Shown here in pieces: positions 22,301 to 33,291 of a DNA stretch of 64,000 bases; position 1 is the stretch's first letter, and each line of letters begins with the position of its first letter. The notes under the pieces are model-generated. The model was not told the origin of the DNA and did not search any database. It saw nothing but the letters and a program-made list of their open reading frames with translations. The DNA comes from Cryptomeria japonica. Taxonomy: Eukaryota > Streptophyta > Pinopsida > Cupressales > Cupressaceae. A program made the position numbers and the translations under genes. The stretch is from assembly GCF_030272615.1 (NCBI RefSeq), contig NC_081409.1, positions 529,292,291 to 529,356,290 on the forward strand, in the 5' to 3' direction.

Positions 22301-22688
22301 GGACTTAGAAAAGGAGATTAGCAGAGTAGAGAAAGAAATAGATGACATAGTTGATAACATAATTGGTTCATCCAAACCTATATCAGTTATTGAGAAGGAA
22401 ATAGCAGTTTTTGAGGAGAAATTGGAGAAACTTGACAAAGAGAAGGTAAGGATTAAGTCTAATGCAAGAGAACTTAAATACAAACTTGGTCCTAAGTTGG
22501 CCAATCTTATCTCTTTGAGAAATGAAATCTCTAAGGTATTACTTCAAGGAGAGCGATCACTGGAAGAACACATGCACTACCTCACCGACACGATCCAACA
22601 GACTGAGGCAACCTTGACTGACAACAAAAGATTCATGCAGAGTCTAAATTTGGTTTTGGCAGAAATCTTTCAGATTGTAACCAACTGA
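19357..22688 (+). pseudogene. K ORF2: large helical protein of unknown function
   Basis: About 1,100 codons. The start at 19357 ('MASSSAP') is chosen because J ORF2 begins with the same MAS at 53990. Reading frame 1 holds to about 22205 with stops at 19537, 19759, 21517, 21793 and nearby, then shifts. In order: an N-terminal globular part with 'HGEFLWLDSVYKITR' and 'AIRAVTGLPSTRK'; a conserved core 'VCEWLKDEIIDNLKKIKGDK' and 'LLVCLMLYFTKEIPNIG'; a basic nuclear-localisation-like stretch near 20730-20830 with RRKRK and PKRTRTLRKK; a helical region; a Pro/Thr/Glu-rich linker (21520-21800); and a C-terminal coiled coil (22212-22688). It has no known catalytic motif. It could be a divergent capsid or a DNA- or chromatin-binding factor; neither is proven. 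Confidence 0.7.
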
Positions 22689-22909
22689 TTACAAACTTTG
22701 AGGTGAAAGTTTTGCACTCATTTGACTATTTTTGACAACCTTTGTCATTGATGTCAAAGGGATATTAGTGGAGAGAAAAAATACTTATAAAGAGAAGATC
22801 ATTTGCTCAGGGGGAGCACATCTTTTTGGAAACTTTTTTGGACTTCAGTTTTTTGAATAGTTTTCAGATTTTTATCATGAGTGTTGCCATTAATGCTGAA
22901 GGGGGAGAT
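22689..22909 (+). other. 3' untranslated region and PPT of element K
   Basis: It carries TTTGTCATTGATGTCAAAGGG and later TTGCCATTAATGCTGAAGGGGGAGAT, both in the style of copia polypurine regions. The second, ending at 22909, is the PPT adjoining the 3' LTR. Confidence 0.7.
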
Positions 22910-23720
22910 TGTTGGCATTCTACACTCTTATGCGAATAGTTGATGTTGTCATTGATGGCAACCATCTGGAAACCAACTGGCATTCATCTGGTAAGCCACC
23001 GATAGTTACTGACACTAGCAATAGACTTCTACATACACTAACAGACACTTCACCGACAACGACAACAATGCATACCGACACCCCAGCCGACAGGGAATAA
23101 ACTTTTGTTTATTGTATTTTAATGTAATTAACTTTTGTAAAGCTGACATGGTACATTGTAAAAGACTCATATATGTATGAGATCTTGTAAGTCAAATGTA
23201 TAAAAAAAGATTGTAGAAAATAAGAAAAAGAAAGGATGTTATATGCAAATGCATAAGGCAAATTTTGTATAAGGTTTTGGTTATAGACTGAGCTTAAACT
23301 GGTACTGAACCTGACATAGTTGATTCTGATTTGAAGCAGTACATTATATTGAATTTCATAATCCACCTTTGTAGTCAGTGTGACTCTTATTGAGTAGTGA
23401 GCTCTAGGCAGTTGGCCTTCCTGCATGTGCAGGCCCCTCATTGTAAGTAATATTTATTCATTGGTCAGTGAGTGAATATTGTGTGTCACAAATCCCATTG
23501 AGGTTTTTCCCACACTGGGTTTCCTCATTAAATATCTTGTGTTATGGTCTGTTCTCTATGATGTCTCTATTATTCTTATTTGCTGCATTAATTCTTATTT
23601 ACCGGTACACTATTTTGGGATGAAAAGTTCTTAAAAAGTTTAAAGATTCCGCTAACCGGTTAGACACTGATTCACCCCCCCCCCCTCTCAGCGTCTTTGG
23701 GACTATCATTAATCCTAACA
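22910..23720 (+). repeat. 3' LTR of element K
   Basis: 811 bases, a near copy of 17079-17886, including the run of 11 C (23675-23685) and the end AATCCTAACA. The right flank GTATC is the duplicated target. Confidence 0.85.
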
Positions 23721-24720
23721 GTATCTTAGTTGCAAAAATAAAAAAATGAAAAATAAGAGTTTTGATGGCAAAAACCACATTATGGCGGTGTTAGAATCAA
23801 AAATAGTAAAAATAAAGTACGTACCTAATGGTGAAAACCTCTCTGAGGCGCTTGAAGGTGAGATACTTGACATTTTGCTTGATCACTTTCAAGAGCGATC
23901 ATTAGTGCTAATTGAACCTACACATCTAGTTAACATTGGAACAGAAGAAGCTCAACACACAATACATGTAGCTCAATCCTTGTCAATTGAAGAACTAAAA
24001 GAATTTGTTGATTTCTTCATGGAAAAGAAGATCAATTTTGCATGGACATATGTTGATATGTCAGGTCTGGATCTTGACCTCATAATGCATCATCTTTCTT
24101 TCACTCCTAGAGTTAAACCGGTTAAGAAAAAACTCTGAAAAATGAATCCGCATGTTGCATTACTTGTTAAGGCTGAGCTAGAAAAATTACTAGAAGCTGG
24201 ATTCATCAGAGAAATTGATTATGCCAAGTGGATATCTAATATTCTACATGTTTCCAAACCTAACAAATCAATACGTGATAGTGGACATGATTGATGGTTA
24301 TGAAATGTACTCTTTAATGGATGGTTTTTCTGGATACAATCAGATCAAAATTGCACTTGAGGATCAAGAGAAAAAAACATTCACCTATGCATGGGGAACA
24401 TTCTATTGGAATGTAATGCCCTTCAGCTTAAAGAATGCAGAAGCTACCTATCAAAGAGTTGTAACAACAATTTTTCATGATATGATGCACAAAAACATGG
24501 AGGACTATGTTGATGATACTCTAGTCAAATCTATGAAAAGATCAACACATCTATCAGAGCTAGGTCCAATATTAGACAGGATGGAAAAATTCAAACTCAA
24601 ATTAAATCCCAAGAAATGTGCATTTGGAGTCACATCTGGTAAGCTCCTATGATATATTGTTTCAACGAAAGGAATTGAACTGGATCCAGAAAAAAGTTAA
24701 AGCTATCATGGAAATGCCAA
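23721..24720 (+). pseudogene. Element D reverse transcriptase and upstream linker
   Basis: After K the frame of D resumes. The linker (23746-24138) has 'RSLVLIEPTHLVNIGTEEAQ' and 'KKINFAWTYVDMSGLDLDLI', typical just before RT in Tat-type gypsy polyproteins. The RT follows with 'LLEAGFIREIDYAKWISNI', 'SLMDGFSGYNQIKIALEDQ', 'WGTFYWNVMPFSLKNAEATY' and the catalytic YVDD, ending in 'LNPKKCAFGVTSGKLL'. A frameshift lies between 24139 and 24215, a stop at about 24650, and an extra A near 24700. The copy cannot make an active enzyme. Confidence 0.88.
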
Positions 24721-25350
24721 CTCCAAAGAATGTTAGTCAAATGAGAAGGGGTGACTCCAATCAATAAGATGTTTCATCTCTCAGCTAGCAAATAAGGCTC
24801 AACCATTCACAAAGGCATTACAAAAAGGAGTTACATACAACTGGGATGACGATTGTGAATATCACCTGAAGAAGATCAAGGAATATCTTTCTAATACACC
24901 TATATTGATGCCACCAATTCAAGTCAATCCCTTGATTCTCTACATATCAGCTACTGATACATCACTAGGGGCACTTTTGGCACAACAAGATGAAAACAAA
25001 AGAGAAAGAGCTATATACTATATCAGCAGGACCTTAGTGTCCTATGAGATGAACTTTACTATCATAGAGAAATCTTATTTGGCATTGATCTTTTCATCAC
25101 AAAAATTAAGACATTACATGCTAGCACATTCTATCAAGCTGGTAGCTAAGATTGATCTGCTCAAATACCTTCTAAGAAAAGCAACACTTATAGGGAGATT
25201 GGCTAAATGGGTCATGGTTCTTATAGAATTTGATATTAAATATATAGAACACAAAGCTATCAAAGGACAAGTCATTGCAGATCAACTTGTTGATGCTTCA
25301 CTTAAAGACAACCAATCTTTGCACATAGAATTTATGGATGAATCCATCAT
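24721..25350 (+). pseudogene. Element D RT-proximal RNase H
   Basis: The frame at 24905 onward contains 'PLILYISATDTSLGALLAQQ', 'ERAIYYISRTLVSYEMNFT' and 'IEKSYLALIFSSQKLRHYML', the RNase H-type block following RT in Ty3/gypsy elements. 'KWVMVLIEFDIKYIEHKAIK' ends the domain. Indels near 24700-24780 separate it from RT. Confidence 0.85.
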
Positions 25351-25948
25351 GCACCTTACTCAACGATCCTGCAAAATGTTCTTTGATGGGTCTTTCACTC
25401 AACAAGGTTTTGGTGCTGGAATACTTTTTATCATTCCTTAGAGATATTCAATCCCAAAGGAATACAAGATTCTCTTTCCTTGTACCAATAATATTGTAGA
25501 ATATGAAGCCTTGGTAAATGGAATCAAGCTAGCTATTGAATGGAAGGTTGTTGAGTTATACATCTATGTAGACTCTCAGCTGATAATCAATCAGATCAAT
25601 GGTATATATCAGACTCGGGATGAAAAAATGATGCCCTATAAAAGAATGGTTGATAACCTCAAGAAATACTTTACCTTTGTATCATTTTAGTAGATTCCTA
25701 GATCAACAAATAGAGCAGCAGATGCTATGGCTACCTTGACATCTATACCACAGCTACAAGAATCTGAGTTCTGCTATGAATTCCTAGTGGAAGATTTACA
25801 TTATCCTGCTTATGATTCCCCTGACTCCCATATGGTTTGTTTTATTAATGGATATGACTCATCTTGCTATAGCCACATTTACTCTTACTTGTGTGACCAA
25901 ATTATCCCTGCAAATCTTACTCGTAATGAGAAAAGAAACCTAATCTGA
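25351..25948 (+). pseudogene. Element D archaeal-type RNase H (Tat lineage)
   Basis: A second RNase H follows the first, which is the hallmark of the Tat lineage (dual RNase H). All four acidic motifs are readable: FFDGSF near 25380, IVEYEALV near 25500, YVDSQLI near 25565 and NRAADAMA near 25715. There are stops at 25439 and near 25688. Integrase follows. Confidence 0.85.
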
Positions 25949-27121
25949 AATGCTTCATAGTATGTCATCATCTCTAATGATCTATATAGGCGAGGTTTGG
26001 ATAGTACTTTTCTTAGGTGTCTATAAAATGAAGAGTCCCAATGTGCATTATCTGAAGTCCATGAAGGTATTTGTGGATCTCATTCAAACAGTCTTACTCT
26101 GGCTCAGAAACTGCTAAGGGCTAGCTACTATTGACCAGATATGGTAAAAGATGCTATAAAATTTGGTAAAACTTGTGAGAAGTGTCAGCTACATGGAAAT
26201 CTCATATATCCTCCAACAAGGGATCTAATACCTTTCATCACACATTGGCCTTTTCAACAATGGGCGTTTGACCTCATTGGCCAAATCTATCTTGCATCAT
26301 CTAATGGACACAAGTTTATCATAACTGCCACTGAGTACTTCACTAAGTGGGTTGAAGTGGTTTTGCTAATCAAAGCAACCGATAAACAAGTGGAAATGTT
26401 CATCCTTAACTATATCATCTGCAGGTATGGAATACCTTCTTTAATTGTGATTGACAATGGAGGGCAGTTCAAAAATAAAGATCTAGATGAGCTCTATGAA
26501 AATTTCAAAATCTAATAGCACTGGTCATCCATATACTACCCTTAAGGTAATGGACAAGCTGAAGCATCTAAAAAAAATCTATTGACTATCTTGCATAGAA
26601 TGATAAACAAATCTGGAAAGGATTGGCATCTGCAGCTCAATCCAACACTATGAGCTTATAGAACAAGTATCAGAACACCTACTGGGGCTACACCTTTTTC
26701 TTTGGTGTATGGATCCAAAGCAGTCTTGCCTATTGAGGTGGAAATACCTTCTTTGAGAGTTTCTTTGCAAGGTCTTATTACTGATGAAGACTAGAGAATA
26801 TCTAGATTGCAAGAACTTGAGTTGCTAGATGAATGTCGACAAGTGGCATTTGATCATCTAAGAGCGTACCAAAAGAGAATGTCTAGAGGTTATAACAAGA
26901 AAGTTAGACAAAGAGAATTTCAGGTTGGTGAACTTGTTTTGAGAGAGAATCCTAAAAATCAACAATTTTGAGACAACAAAGGGAAGTTTGAACCAAACTG
27001 GTTGGGTCCGTACATTGTTACTACAGTCTTTGGCTCTAGTGCTTATCAACTCTCAATATCGGAAGGAGAAAAGCTCCATGAACCAATCAAAACCATCCAC
27101 TTGAAGAAATTCTTCACTTAG
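25949..27121 (+). pseudogene. Element D integrase
   Basis: The N-terminal HHCC zinc-binding part is at 26040-26210 ('CGSHSNSLTLAQKLLRAS', 'GKTCEKCQLHG'). The catalytic core has 'WAFDLIG' (first Asp), 'VIDNGGQFKNK' (second Asp) and 'GNGQAEASKK' (Glu). The C-terminal 'KGKFEPNWLGPYIV' and 'IKTIHLKKFF' end at the TAG at 27119-27121. Stops at 26132 and 26651 fall at conserved Trp positions (YYWPDM, LWAYRT). The stop at 26543 replaces the Gln that element H still has in YYPQGNGQAE. Confidence 0.88.
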
Positions 27122-28899
27122 TATTCTCTGTTCTAGCAACTTGTACAACCAAAAAAAATATATCAAAACACCAAAAAAAAAGAAAAAAGAAAAAAAAAGA
27201 GGATCTTTGCCAAGACGGTGAAAACCTGGTAAACAGGTTTCTCTTGTACTCAAGCGCTCCATCTATCAATGCAAATTTGGCATTTCCTATTTTCATTCCC
27301 ACTTTCTTGCATCTTTTCTTTTGCTTGTACATATATTTTAGTCACTTTTGTGACATCCTGGTTCTTTTGGAACCCTCATGGCTTGAAATCGATCAATGTC
27401 CTAGTCTTAGGGTAATCGACCAATCAATCTAAATGTCCTAAGAAGTTTAACCAGGTCATATTTTTCTTGGTAGTACCAGGTCATCCAATCCAAGTCAGTC
27501 ACATGTCTACAAACTACTACAGAGTTTTATCACTGTAAACAACCAAAACAAGACTACTGAAAACAATCATTAAACTGTTTGAGAGATGATTGAAATTTTC
27601 TTTGTGTGTTGTCTTTTACATTGGTTTTCGATTATTATTCCCTCTAAGTAACTCGAGGAAGTCTATCTTGACTAAGAGGAGAAAGGATTGGGGGCATAAT
27701 ACTTTTCTTTGTTTTCTGCTTGTAGGAATGATTCTGATGATCTGGAAACATCTAATCAGCTAGGTGTCTATGATAAGTGCCTTCACATCAAGGTGAAATC
27801 ACCGCACATACCTCGACTCTGCTTATTTGTATTCTACAGTGAGGTTGGAGTCATTTCTTTGTTTGTTTTGAGGGAATTTATTTAATGTGCAATCTGGATA
27901 CATGCGTAATCTATCCAAGGATATGAATGATAAGGGTCATTGCGGACAAGATAATCAATAGTTGCATATAAAAAGGAAGGAACTATGATTTGCCTGCTAT
28001 ATTTGTAAAAGTCTCAATGATGATAATTAAGCATACCAAATCCAGTGGCTAAGCTTAAGTTGCACTCATTCTAAATTTTATGTGTTTCAGGTGATTTTGG
28101 CATGATAACAGTGATCTCTTTATCTTTTGAATGAGAGTCTGAAGCAATCATCATTTCTCGGCCAAGTGGTACTCTTTTTCATCATCGTTTCTCTGATTGA
28201 GTACTTGTGTATTGAGATGGTTAGCTGCATACATGAGCATCTTATATAGATCCATACATTTCATTATAATTATTTGCATTCATATTATTACATGAAAAAT
28301 AAACATTTGGATTACTTGTTACTCATTTTCATCATTTATTTGCATATGAAAAAGAAATTTAAAAAAACCCATCCATATTTATCTCCATTACATACATCAT
28401 TACTGAAAAGATATGCATACATATAGAATAAAGAATATAGAAAGACATCTCATAATCAATCGACACAAGTATGATGAAATCAAATCAAGAGCTCATATAT
28501 CTCATCATAATCTTAGTGTCTAAGAGTACAAATGATATCAACTGTCATACACAATGTCTCATTGGAGCAAGAATTGTATAAGGTACAAAATTGGGGTATA
28601 TAACACAATATAGGAGGTATATAAATCTATCTCTTTGCCTCTCCCTAATCACTGGGTGGAGGAGGTGGTGCCTTCTAACCGACGTCCTATCAGGGTGCCC
28701 TAGCTCCCTCAGATCGAGCCATATACTAAGAATATGACACAACTTGTTGCGCTACTAGGAGCGCTACACTATAAACTATAACATAATAAGCTATACAACT
28801 CGTCTGATGCAAAACCTCTCATTAAAGGGCATCTCGCTCTGCACTAATCTTAGAAAGCTATCGATCTTTCTCTGTCATCCATGTCTACACCACTGTCAT
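27122..28899. other. Element D 3' region between pol and the antisense gene
   Basis: It begins with an A-rich tract (about 27150-27200, runs of A with single G) directly after the pol stop. Element H has the same kind of tract after its own pol stop. No gene is supported on either strand in the rest; the sequence is AT-rich from about 28250 to 28520. Very long 3' non-coding regions are usual in Tat-type elements. Confidence 0.55.
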
Positions 28900-30294
28900 C
28901 TATGATTGCAAACCTATCACCCTTGCCCTCAAAGACCGCACTATGTCTGACACTACCTTCTCTCTCCCCATCTCCCCCTCTCCACCTCCTTGCTCATCCC
29001 TCCACTACCTAACCTACCTAGGAGCTGCTCTCTCCTCCTCACCTCCAACCTCTACTGCCCTAGAACCACCAACCTCAACCCCAACAACTCCTAAGGATCC
29101 ACCCTCCCCTCTCTATCGCTGTCGACCTCTCGTTGGTGCCCTGCTGCTACTAGCACCAAGATCACCTCTTGTCCATCTAGGTACATCCACTCTTCGTCCC
29201 TATACCTGCACTCATCCCTGTACCTGACCTGGTACCTATTCCTATGCTGGTGCATCCTCCTCAACCTCATCTATAAGAGGTGTATGCTCTCCCGAATCTA
29301 TAAATTGAGGGAAGGGGTGTCTCTGAAAACAATCTATATACTAGGGCAATACCCTCATGTTTGCCACATCCTCTAGTTACTCCCATCTCTGCGGCTATAA
29401 AATCGAGAACTCCTGCATGCTCAATGCATATGATAGTCTCGGTGCCCATCGTCATCTCTCCTCCTCCCCATATCTAGCATATGCTATGAACTCCAGGGAT
29501 ATACTTTGCTATCTCCCACACTATCTCAAAACCCTAGATACTACAAATCGCTTAATAATATAAGTCAATCTGCCGATCAGAGGTCTAGTCATAAACATAT
29601 CTCTTCGCTATACCCTCCAATTGTCCCACACCTCTAGACCCTTATATGGTCTCCATAGTACAACTATCAAGTCATCTAACTACCTCCTCCAAAAATCAGT
29701 GACATAACCTGAATACCGGTGTACGATAGGTTGTTGTGCCTCTCTTAAATCATCCACAATAGGTCTACAAACCAGGATATGCTCCCATGCCCATATCTGC
29801 GAAACTAGGACACCTGTTGCCATGTTCTTCCCCTCTTGATAGACAATCTCATGCATCTCATGGTACATATGTGAGAGTAAGCATGAACCCCACCCTAATC
29901 TAACTAGATGAGTCAACAATCTCTCTAGCATTCTACCCCATCCACATAAGAATCCCTGTTGTCCTCTATCATGTATAATGGAACAACCAATCATGCTAGC
30001 CAAAATGCAAGCCAGAGGGTACTCTGCACCATACCTACTCATCAAATCATCCCAAGTGATAACATGATCAAGGATAGTCTCATCATGGAATATACGTCTA
30101 AGAGCCTCAATACCCAGTCGTGGAGTAGAATCATAATCTACCTTATCTCCAGCAAACATAATCCTCAATATCCTATAAATATCCTCTGGAGTGATCGTCA
30201 TCTCTCCAACTAGAAAATGAAAAGTGTTATGCTCAGGATGGAAACACTCAATTAATGTGGTCAACATACCATGATTCACATGGATATCAGACAT
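28900..30294 (-). pseudogene. Antisense PMD protein of element D
   Basis: The frame from the ATG at 30294 to 29680 (204 codons) is a good plant mobile domain: 'LLVGEMTI'-like block ('TFHFLVGEMTITPEDIYR'), 'DHVITWDDLMSRYGAEYPLA', 'IIHDRGQQGFLCGWGRMLER' and 'SGYVTDFWRR'. After a stop and frameshifts, 'TIICIEHAGVLDFIAAEMG' (29441-29385) and an Arg/Gly- and Pro-rich tail can be followed to about 28900; the tail is uncertain. It is antisense to the element, between pol and the 3' LTR, as in element A, but with clearly different sequence, so the cargo is old or acquired more than once. I infer that this is a retrotransposon extra ORF and not a host MAIN-like gene. Confidence 0.72.
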
Positions 30295-30553
30295 CTATAA
30301 AAAATATCCAAATCCACACAACCCTATGTGACCTCTCTGTGCATCTGATAAATCACACACTAATCTCATCATCGACGGATATGTACACCGAAACTGAATA
30401 ACTGACAACTAAATCTACAAAATCAAACACGTAAATCATTAGTACATGATCAAATTTGTGCTAAGAATGTGTTAAACATGCTAAAGAATCCAAAAATACA
30501 ACATTCAAAATAAAAAAATGCTCTTTGGACCTTCAAAACTACTTGTTTTTTTC

Positions 30554-30790
30554 CATACGAGTTACCACAATCAAGCAGCAACTCGTACGAGCAAACACAA
30601 TGATCTGCGTGAGTAAAAAAACCCAAATGATAGATTCTAACATGTTTCATGATTAAATGGTCTCTTCAGAACATTCACGTACGATACATGGGTAAACACC
30701 ATACAAGAAACCCTACATTACCATATGATAAAACATTAAACACTAGATACTCGTACGAGAAAGAGTATGACACCGAACGATAAAACGATA
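30554..30790. repeat. Cluster of TCGTACGA palindromes upstream of the antisense PMD
   Basis: Perfect TCGTACGA at 30583-30590 and 30751-30758, CGTACGA at 30678-30684, and near copies CATACGA at 30554 and AACGATAAAACGATAC near 30777. The same palindrome clusters in the leader of element F. It could be a protein-binding site array. Confidence 0.6.
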
Positions 30791-31645
30791 CACCACGACT
30801 TCAAATAAAATTCAAAATGACAAATTCAAAAAAAAATCAAAAAATTATAAATTCAAAAGGCTTAAGATCGATCACTTACTGTTGGGGGATTGTTCTGCGG
30901 TCGATTATGTAGTCTTTGGTGCTTGAATTGATGCTCTTGAATAAGAATTGCCATTTTTCTTTGCAGGAGGTTTTTCAAATTTTTAACTTTGAGAGGTAAA
31001 AATGAATTGACAATGACACATTGAACCCCTTATATAGCCCAAACCCTAATTTTCAAACTTTCTCTGATGGACATAAAATTTGTACCCTTTCCTAAATCGA
31101 TTGTCCTAAGTCCATTTTTGGGATCAAAATTGAAATCTGACATCAATTTTCTAGTCCGTAATTTACAACGTTGACCACTTAGCACTTTCATCCTCAAGTC
31201 AATTTTTGAATCGTTTTGTGCTCAATTCAATTCTAAATCTCAATTTAATTCTCAAATCATCTCTAATCTCAAATTAATTCTTACATCAATCTTCATGCTC
31301 AAATTACTGTCGCTAAATCTTTTTATCTTTTTAAAATTGCCTAAAAATTGTTGGACCCTTGCTATCTTTCGATTTCGCTCCTAAGGGGGCATACTCATCA
31401 CATCTTTTCAGTGATTATTATTATTTCAAAGTTGAGAAATTTTTCAAATCTTCATCTAAAGTCGAGCAGAAATATTTTCAGTCAAAGAAAATCAACTAAA
31501 CCTTGTTACTAGGGGCATCTTAACTAAATCATGTCGTATTAAGTTGAGATTCTGCAATGGCAAATAAAGCAATCTCTAGGGGTTTATCAATTTTTTGTCC
31601 TTATCTCAATCAATCTTTAATTCAATTTGTTCAATTTCATCACAT

Positions 31646-31920
31646 GAAATCAAGTTGGTCATTCTCACTTAGTCGGTTCTTGTTCAATCAAGTTCGGAAT
31701 TGGTTTTATCTCTTGCTCAATCGGTTCTTGTTCAATCAAGTTCATAATCGATTTTATTGCTTTTCTTAGTCGATTCTTGTTCAATCAAGTTCAAAATCGG
31801 TTTCTTCTCTTCACTCAATCTAGTTCAATCAAGTTCTAGATCGATGCTCATTTCTTGATCAATCAAGTTCAAGAACGGTATCTTGCTCTGCATCAATTCT
31901 TGTTCAATCAAGTTTAGGAT
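31646..31920 (+). repeat. Degenerate tandem repeat (TTGTTCAATCAAGTTC core)
   Basis: Five or six imperfect units of about 50-60 bases, each built around TTGTTCAATCAAGTTC and a following ATCGGTT/ATCGATT. Spacing varies. The repeat sits 170-440 bases before the PPT. Confidence 0.65.
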
Positions 31921-32072
31921 CAGTATTGCTTTAATTCAATCTATTTAGTTTCATCACTTCAAATCAAGTTGAATATCTCGCTCTTCATCGGTTTGTGATC
32001 CATCAAGGTTCATAACTGTATCTATTTGACATCAACTATTCTTTGAACCAACGTGCTGCTCACACATTAATT

Positions 32073-32086
32073 GAAAGAGGGGCAAA
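32073..32086 (+). other. Polypurine tract of element D
   Basis: GAAAGAGGGGCAAA immediately before the TGTAATACCC start of the LTR. It nearly matches the tract of element A. Confidence 0.75.
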
Positions 32087-33291
32087 TGTAATACCCTAAA
32101 AATGGTCACCTAAACCATGGGTCCCTAGTCTTGACAACATCACCAAGGTGCTAACCAAAGGCAATTATATCAACCTTGAGCACATAATTAATTAATTCTT
32201 CAATCATTAATGTTACATGGTGAATTAATCACTCTATATTTATTTAATTAATTAAATCATTCCAAGTAAATCATTTTGATCAATTATCATATTTATTTAA
32301 TTAAATATCCTATCATATTTAATTAATAAATCAATTTGTCATTTAAATCACAAAAAAATGAATTAATTTAAAGAAAAATAGAGATTAATCACAAAAAAAG
32401 GAATTAATCTGCAAAAGAAAAGAATTAAATTAAGAGAAAGAACAAATCAAACTTAAGATATTTTTTTTTTCTAAAATTGAGATAATTTGAGAAATTTTAG
32501 AAAAACAATTAAATTGAATAAATCATTTTCTCTAAAATTAAAACTCAAAGCTTTTCTTAAGGAATGAGGTTCAGTTGCATTGAAAAAGCTTTTTCTAAAC
32601 AAAAATATTGAGCAAATTAAAGAAATGTCCATGGAATTGACTATTTTTATCTCATGTGCATGGAATCAACTAATTTTATCTCCAATGCAAACTCAAACTT
32701 ATAATCTGAATGCATTCAATCAAGCTATAATTGGAATCTATCTCAAGATTAACTTAATTTGATCTCTTAATTATTTCAATTGACCTGGATTATGCTTTTT
32801 CGTAAGGAGTCTCAACCGCTCATTGTTAATCGATCTTGACCATTGGTCTCTCTTTTGAGTCTCTATAAATTCAGACTTCATCTCTCATTCAAGAGACCTT
32901 GGAGATTTATTGTTATTGTGTAGTTTTTTCTCTGGAGTCATTGAAGATATTGTGCTTTGAGATTATTGCATCTTAGTTTATCTTTTTTACATACTTAGTT
33001 TAATCATGATTGCTTGAATTCATCTAGCTTAATATTCATTCATCTAGCTTAATCTAGCATACATTTAGCTTAATCTTGTGCTCATATAGATTAAATCCTT
33101 CATCTTGGTGTAGTCTAGTCACTGGTATTGCTTAGACAAATCTGAGAGAAAGTCTATACTCACATATTTTAGAAGGCAATAGGTTGATTTGTTATGGTTT
33201 TTATATTCATGATTATATCTGTCTAACCATGCATGCAATGACTTAATTGAAGTGTTGTGTATTACAGCTTCCAAACTTTATCCACTTTTCA
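32087..33291 (+). repeat. 3' LTR of gypsy element D (LTR B)
   Basis: 1,205 bases, TGTAATACCC...CCACTTTTCA. The LTR of element F (58908-60105, 1,198 bases) is a clear relative along its whole length, sharing for example the CTCTCATTCAA stretch after the TATA box and GTGTAGTCTAGTCACTGG. The preceding PPT and PMD cargo mark it as a 3' LTR. No primer binding site follows, yet the sequence to the right is the leader of another Tat-type element (H), so a shared LTR is possible. Confidence 0.8.
32874..32880 (+). promoter_or_regulatory. TATA box of LTR B
   Basis: TATAAAT followed by TCAGACTTCATCTCTCATTC. LTR F has the same arrangement at 59670, which supports a conserved core promoter. Confidence 0.55.

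Larger units (their letters stand above)
17079..23720 (+). mobile_element. Element K: complete non-autonomous LTR retrotransposon without pol
   Basis: It is bounded by two 0.8-kb LTRs (17079-17886 and 22910-23720) starting TGTTGGCATTC and ending CCTAACA, with an imperfect five-base duplication. It has an initiator-Met-type PBS two bases after the 5' LTR and a GAAGGGGGAGAT PPT before the 3' LTR. Two genes fill the inside: a coiled-coil zinc-knuckle protein (17958-19051) and a large protein (19357-22688). I find no protease, integrase, RT or RNase H motif in any frame. LTR, PBS and PPT resemble those of copia element I, so a copia machinery could mobilise it (inference). It is inserted in the pol gene of element D. 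Confidence 0.85.
30295..32072. other. Element D spacer between antisense PMD and PPT
   Basis: No gene. It contains the TCGTACGA palindrome cluster (30551-30790), about 260-500 bases upstream of the PMD start, and a degenerate tandem repeat (31646-31920). The antisense promoter should lie here; no clear TATA box is seen. Confidence 0.5.

Noticed and set aside
27150-27200. Poly(A) tail of a retroposed cDNA (LINE or SINE)
   Set aside because: It directly follows the gypsy pol stop in both D and H, no LINE motif or target duplication is seen, and D continues to its PPT and LTR.
28943-29227. Pro/Ser/Thr-rich + strand frame, 94 codons
   Set aside because: It is the complement of the Arg/Gly-rich tail of the antisense PMD gene and has no supporting feature of its own.
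32861-32900. Promoter of a host gene
   Set aside because: The TATA box lies inside an LTR and is repeated in LTR F; no host coding sequence follows.
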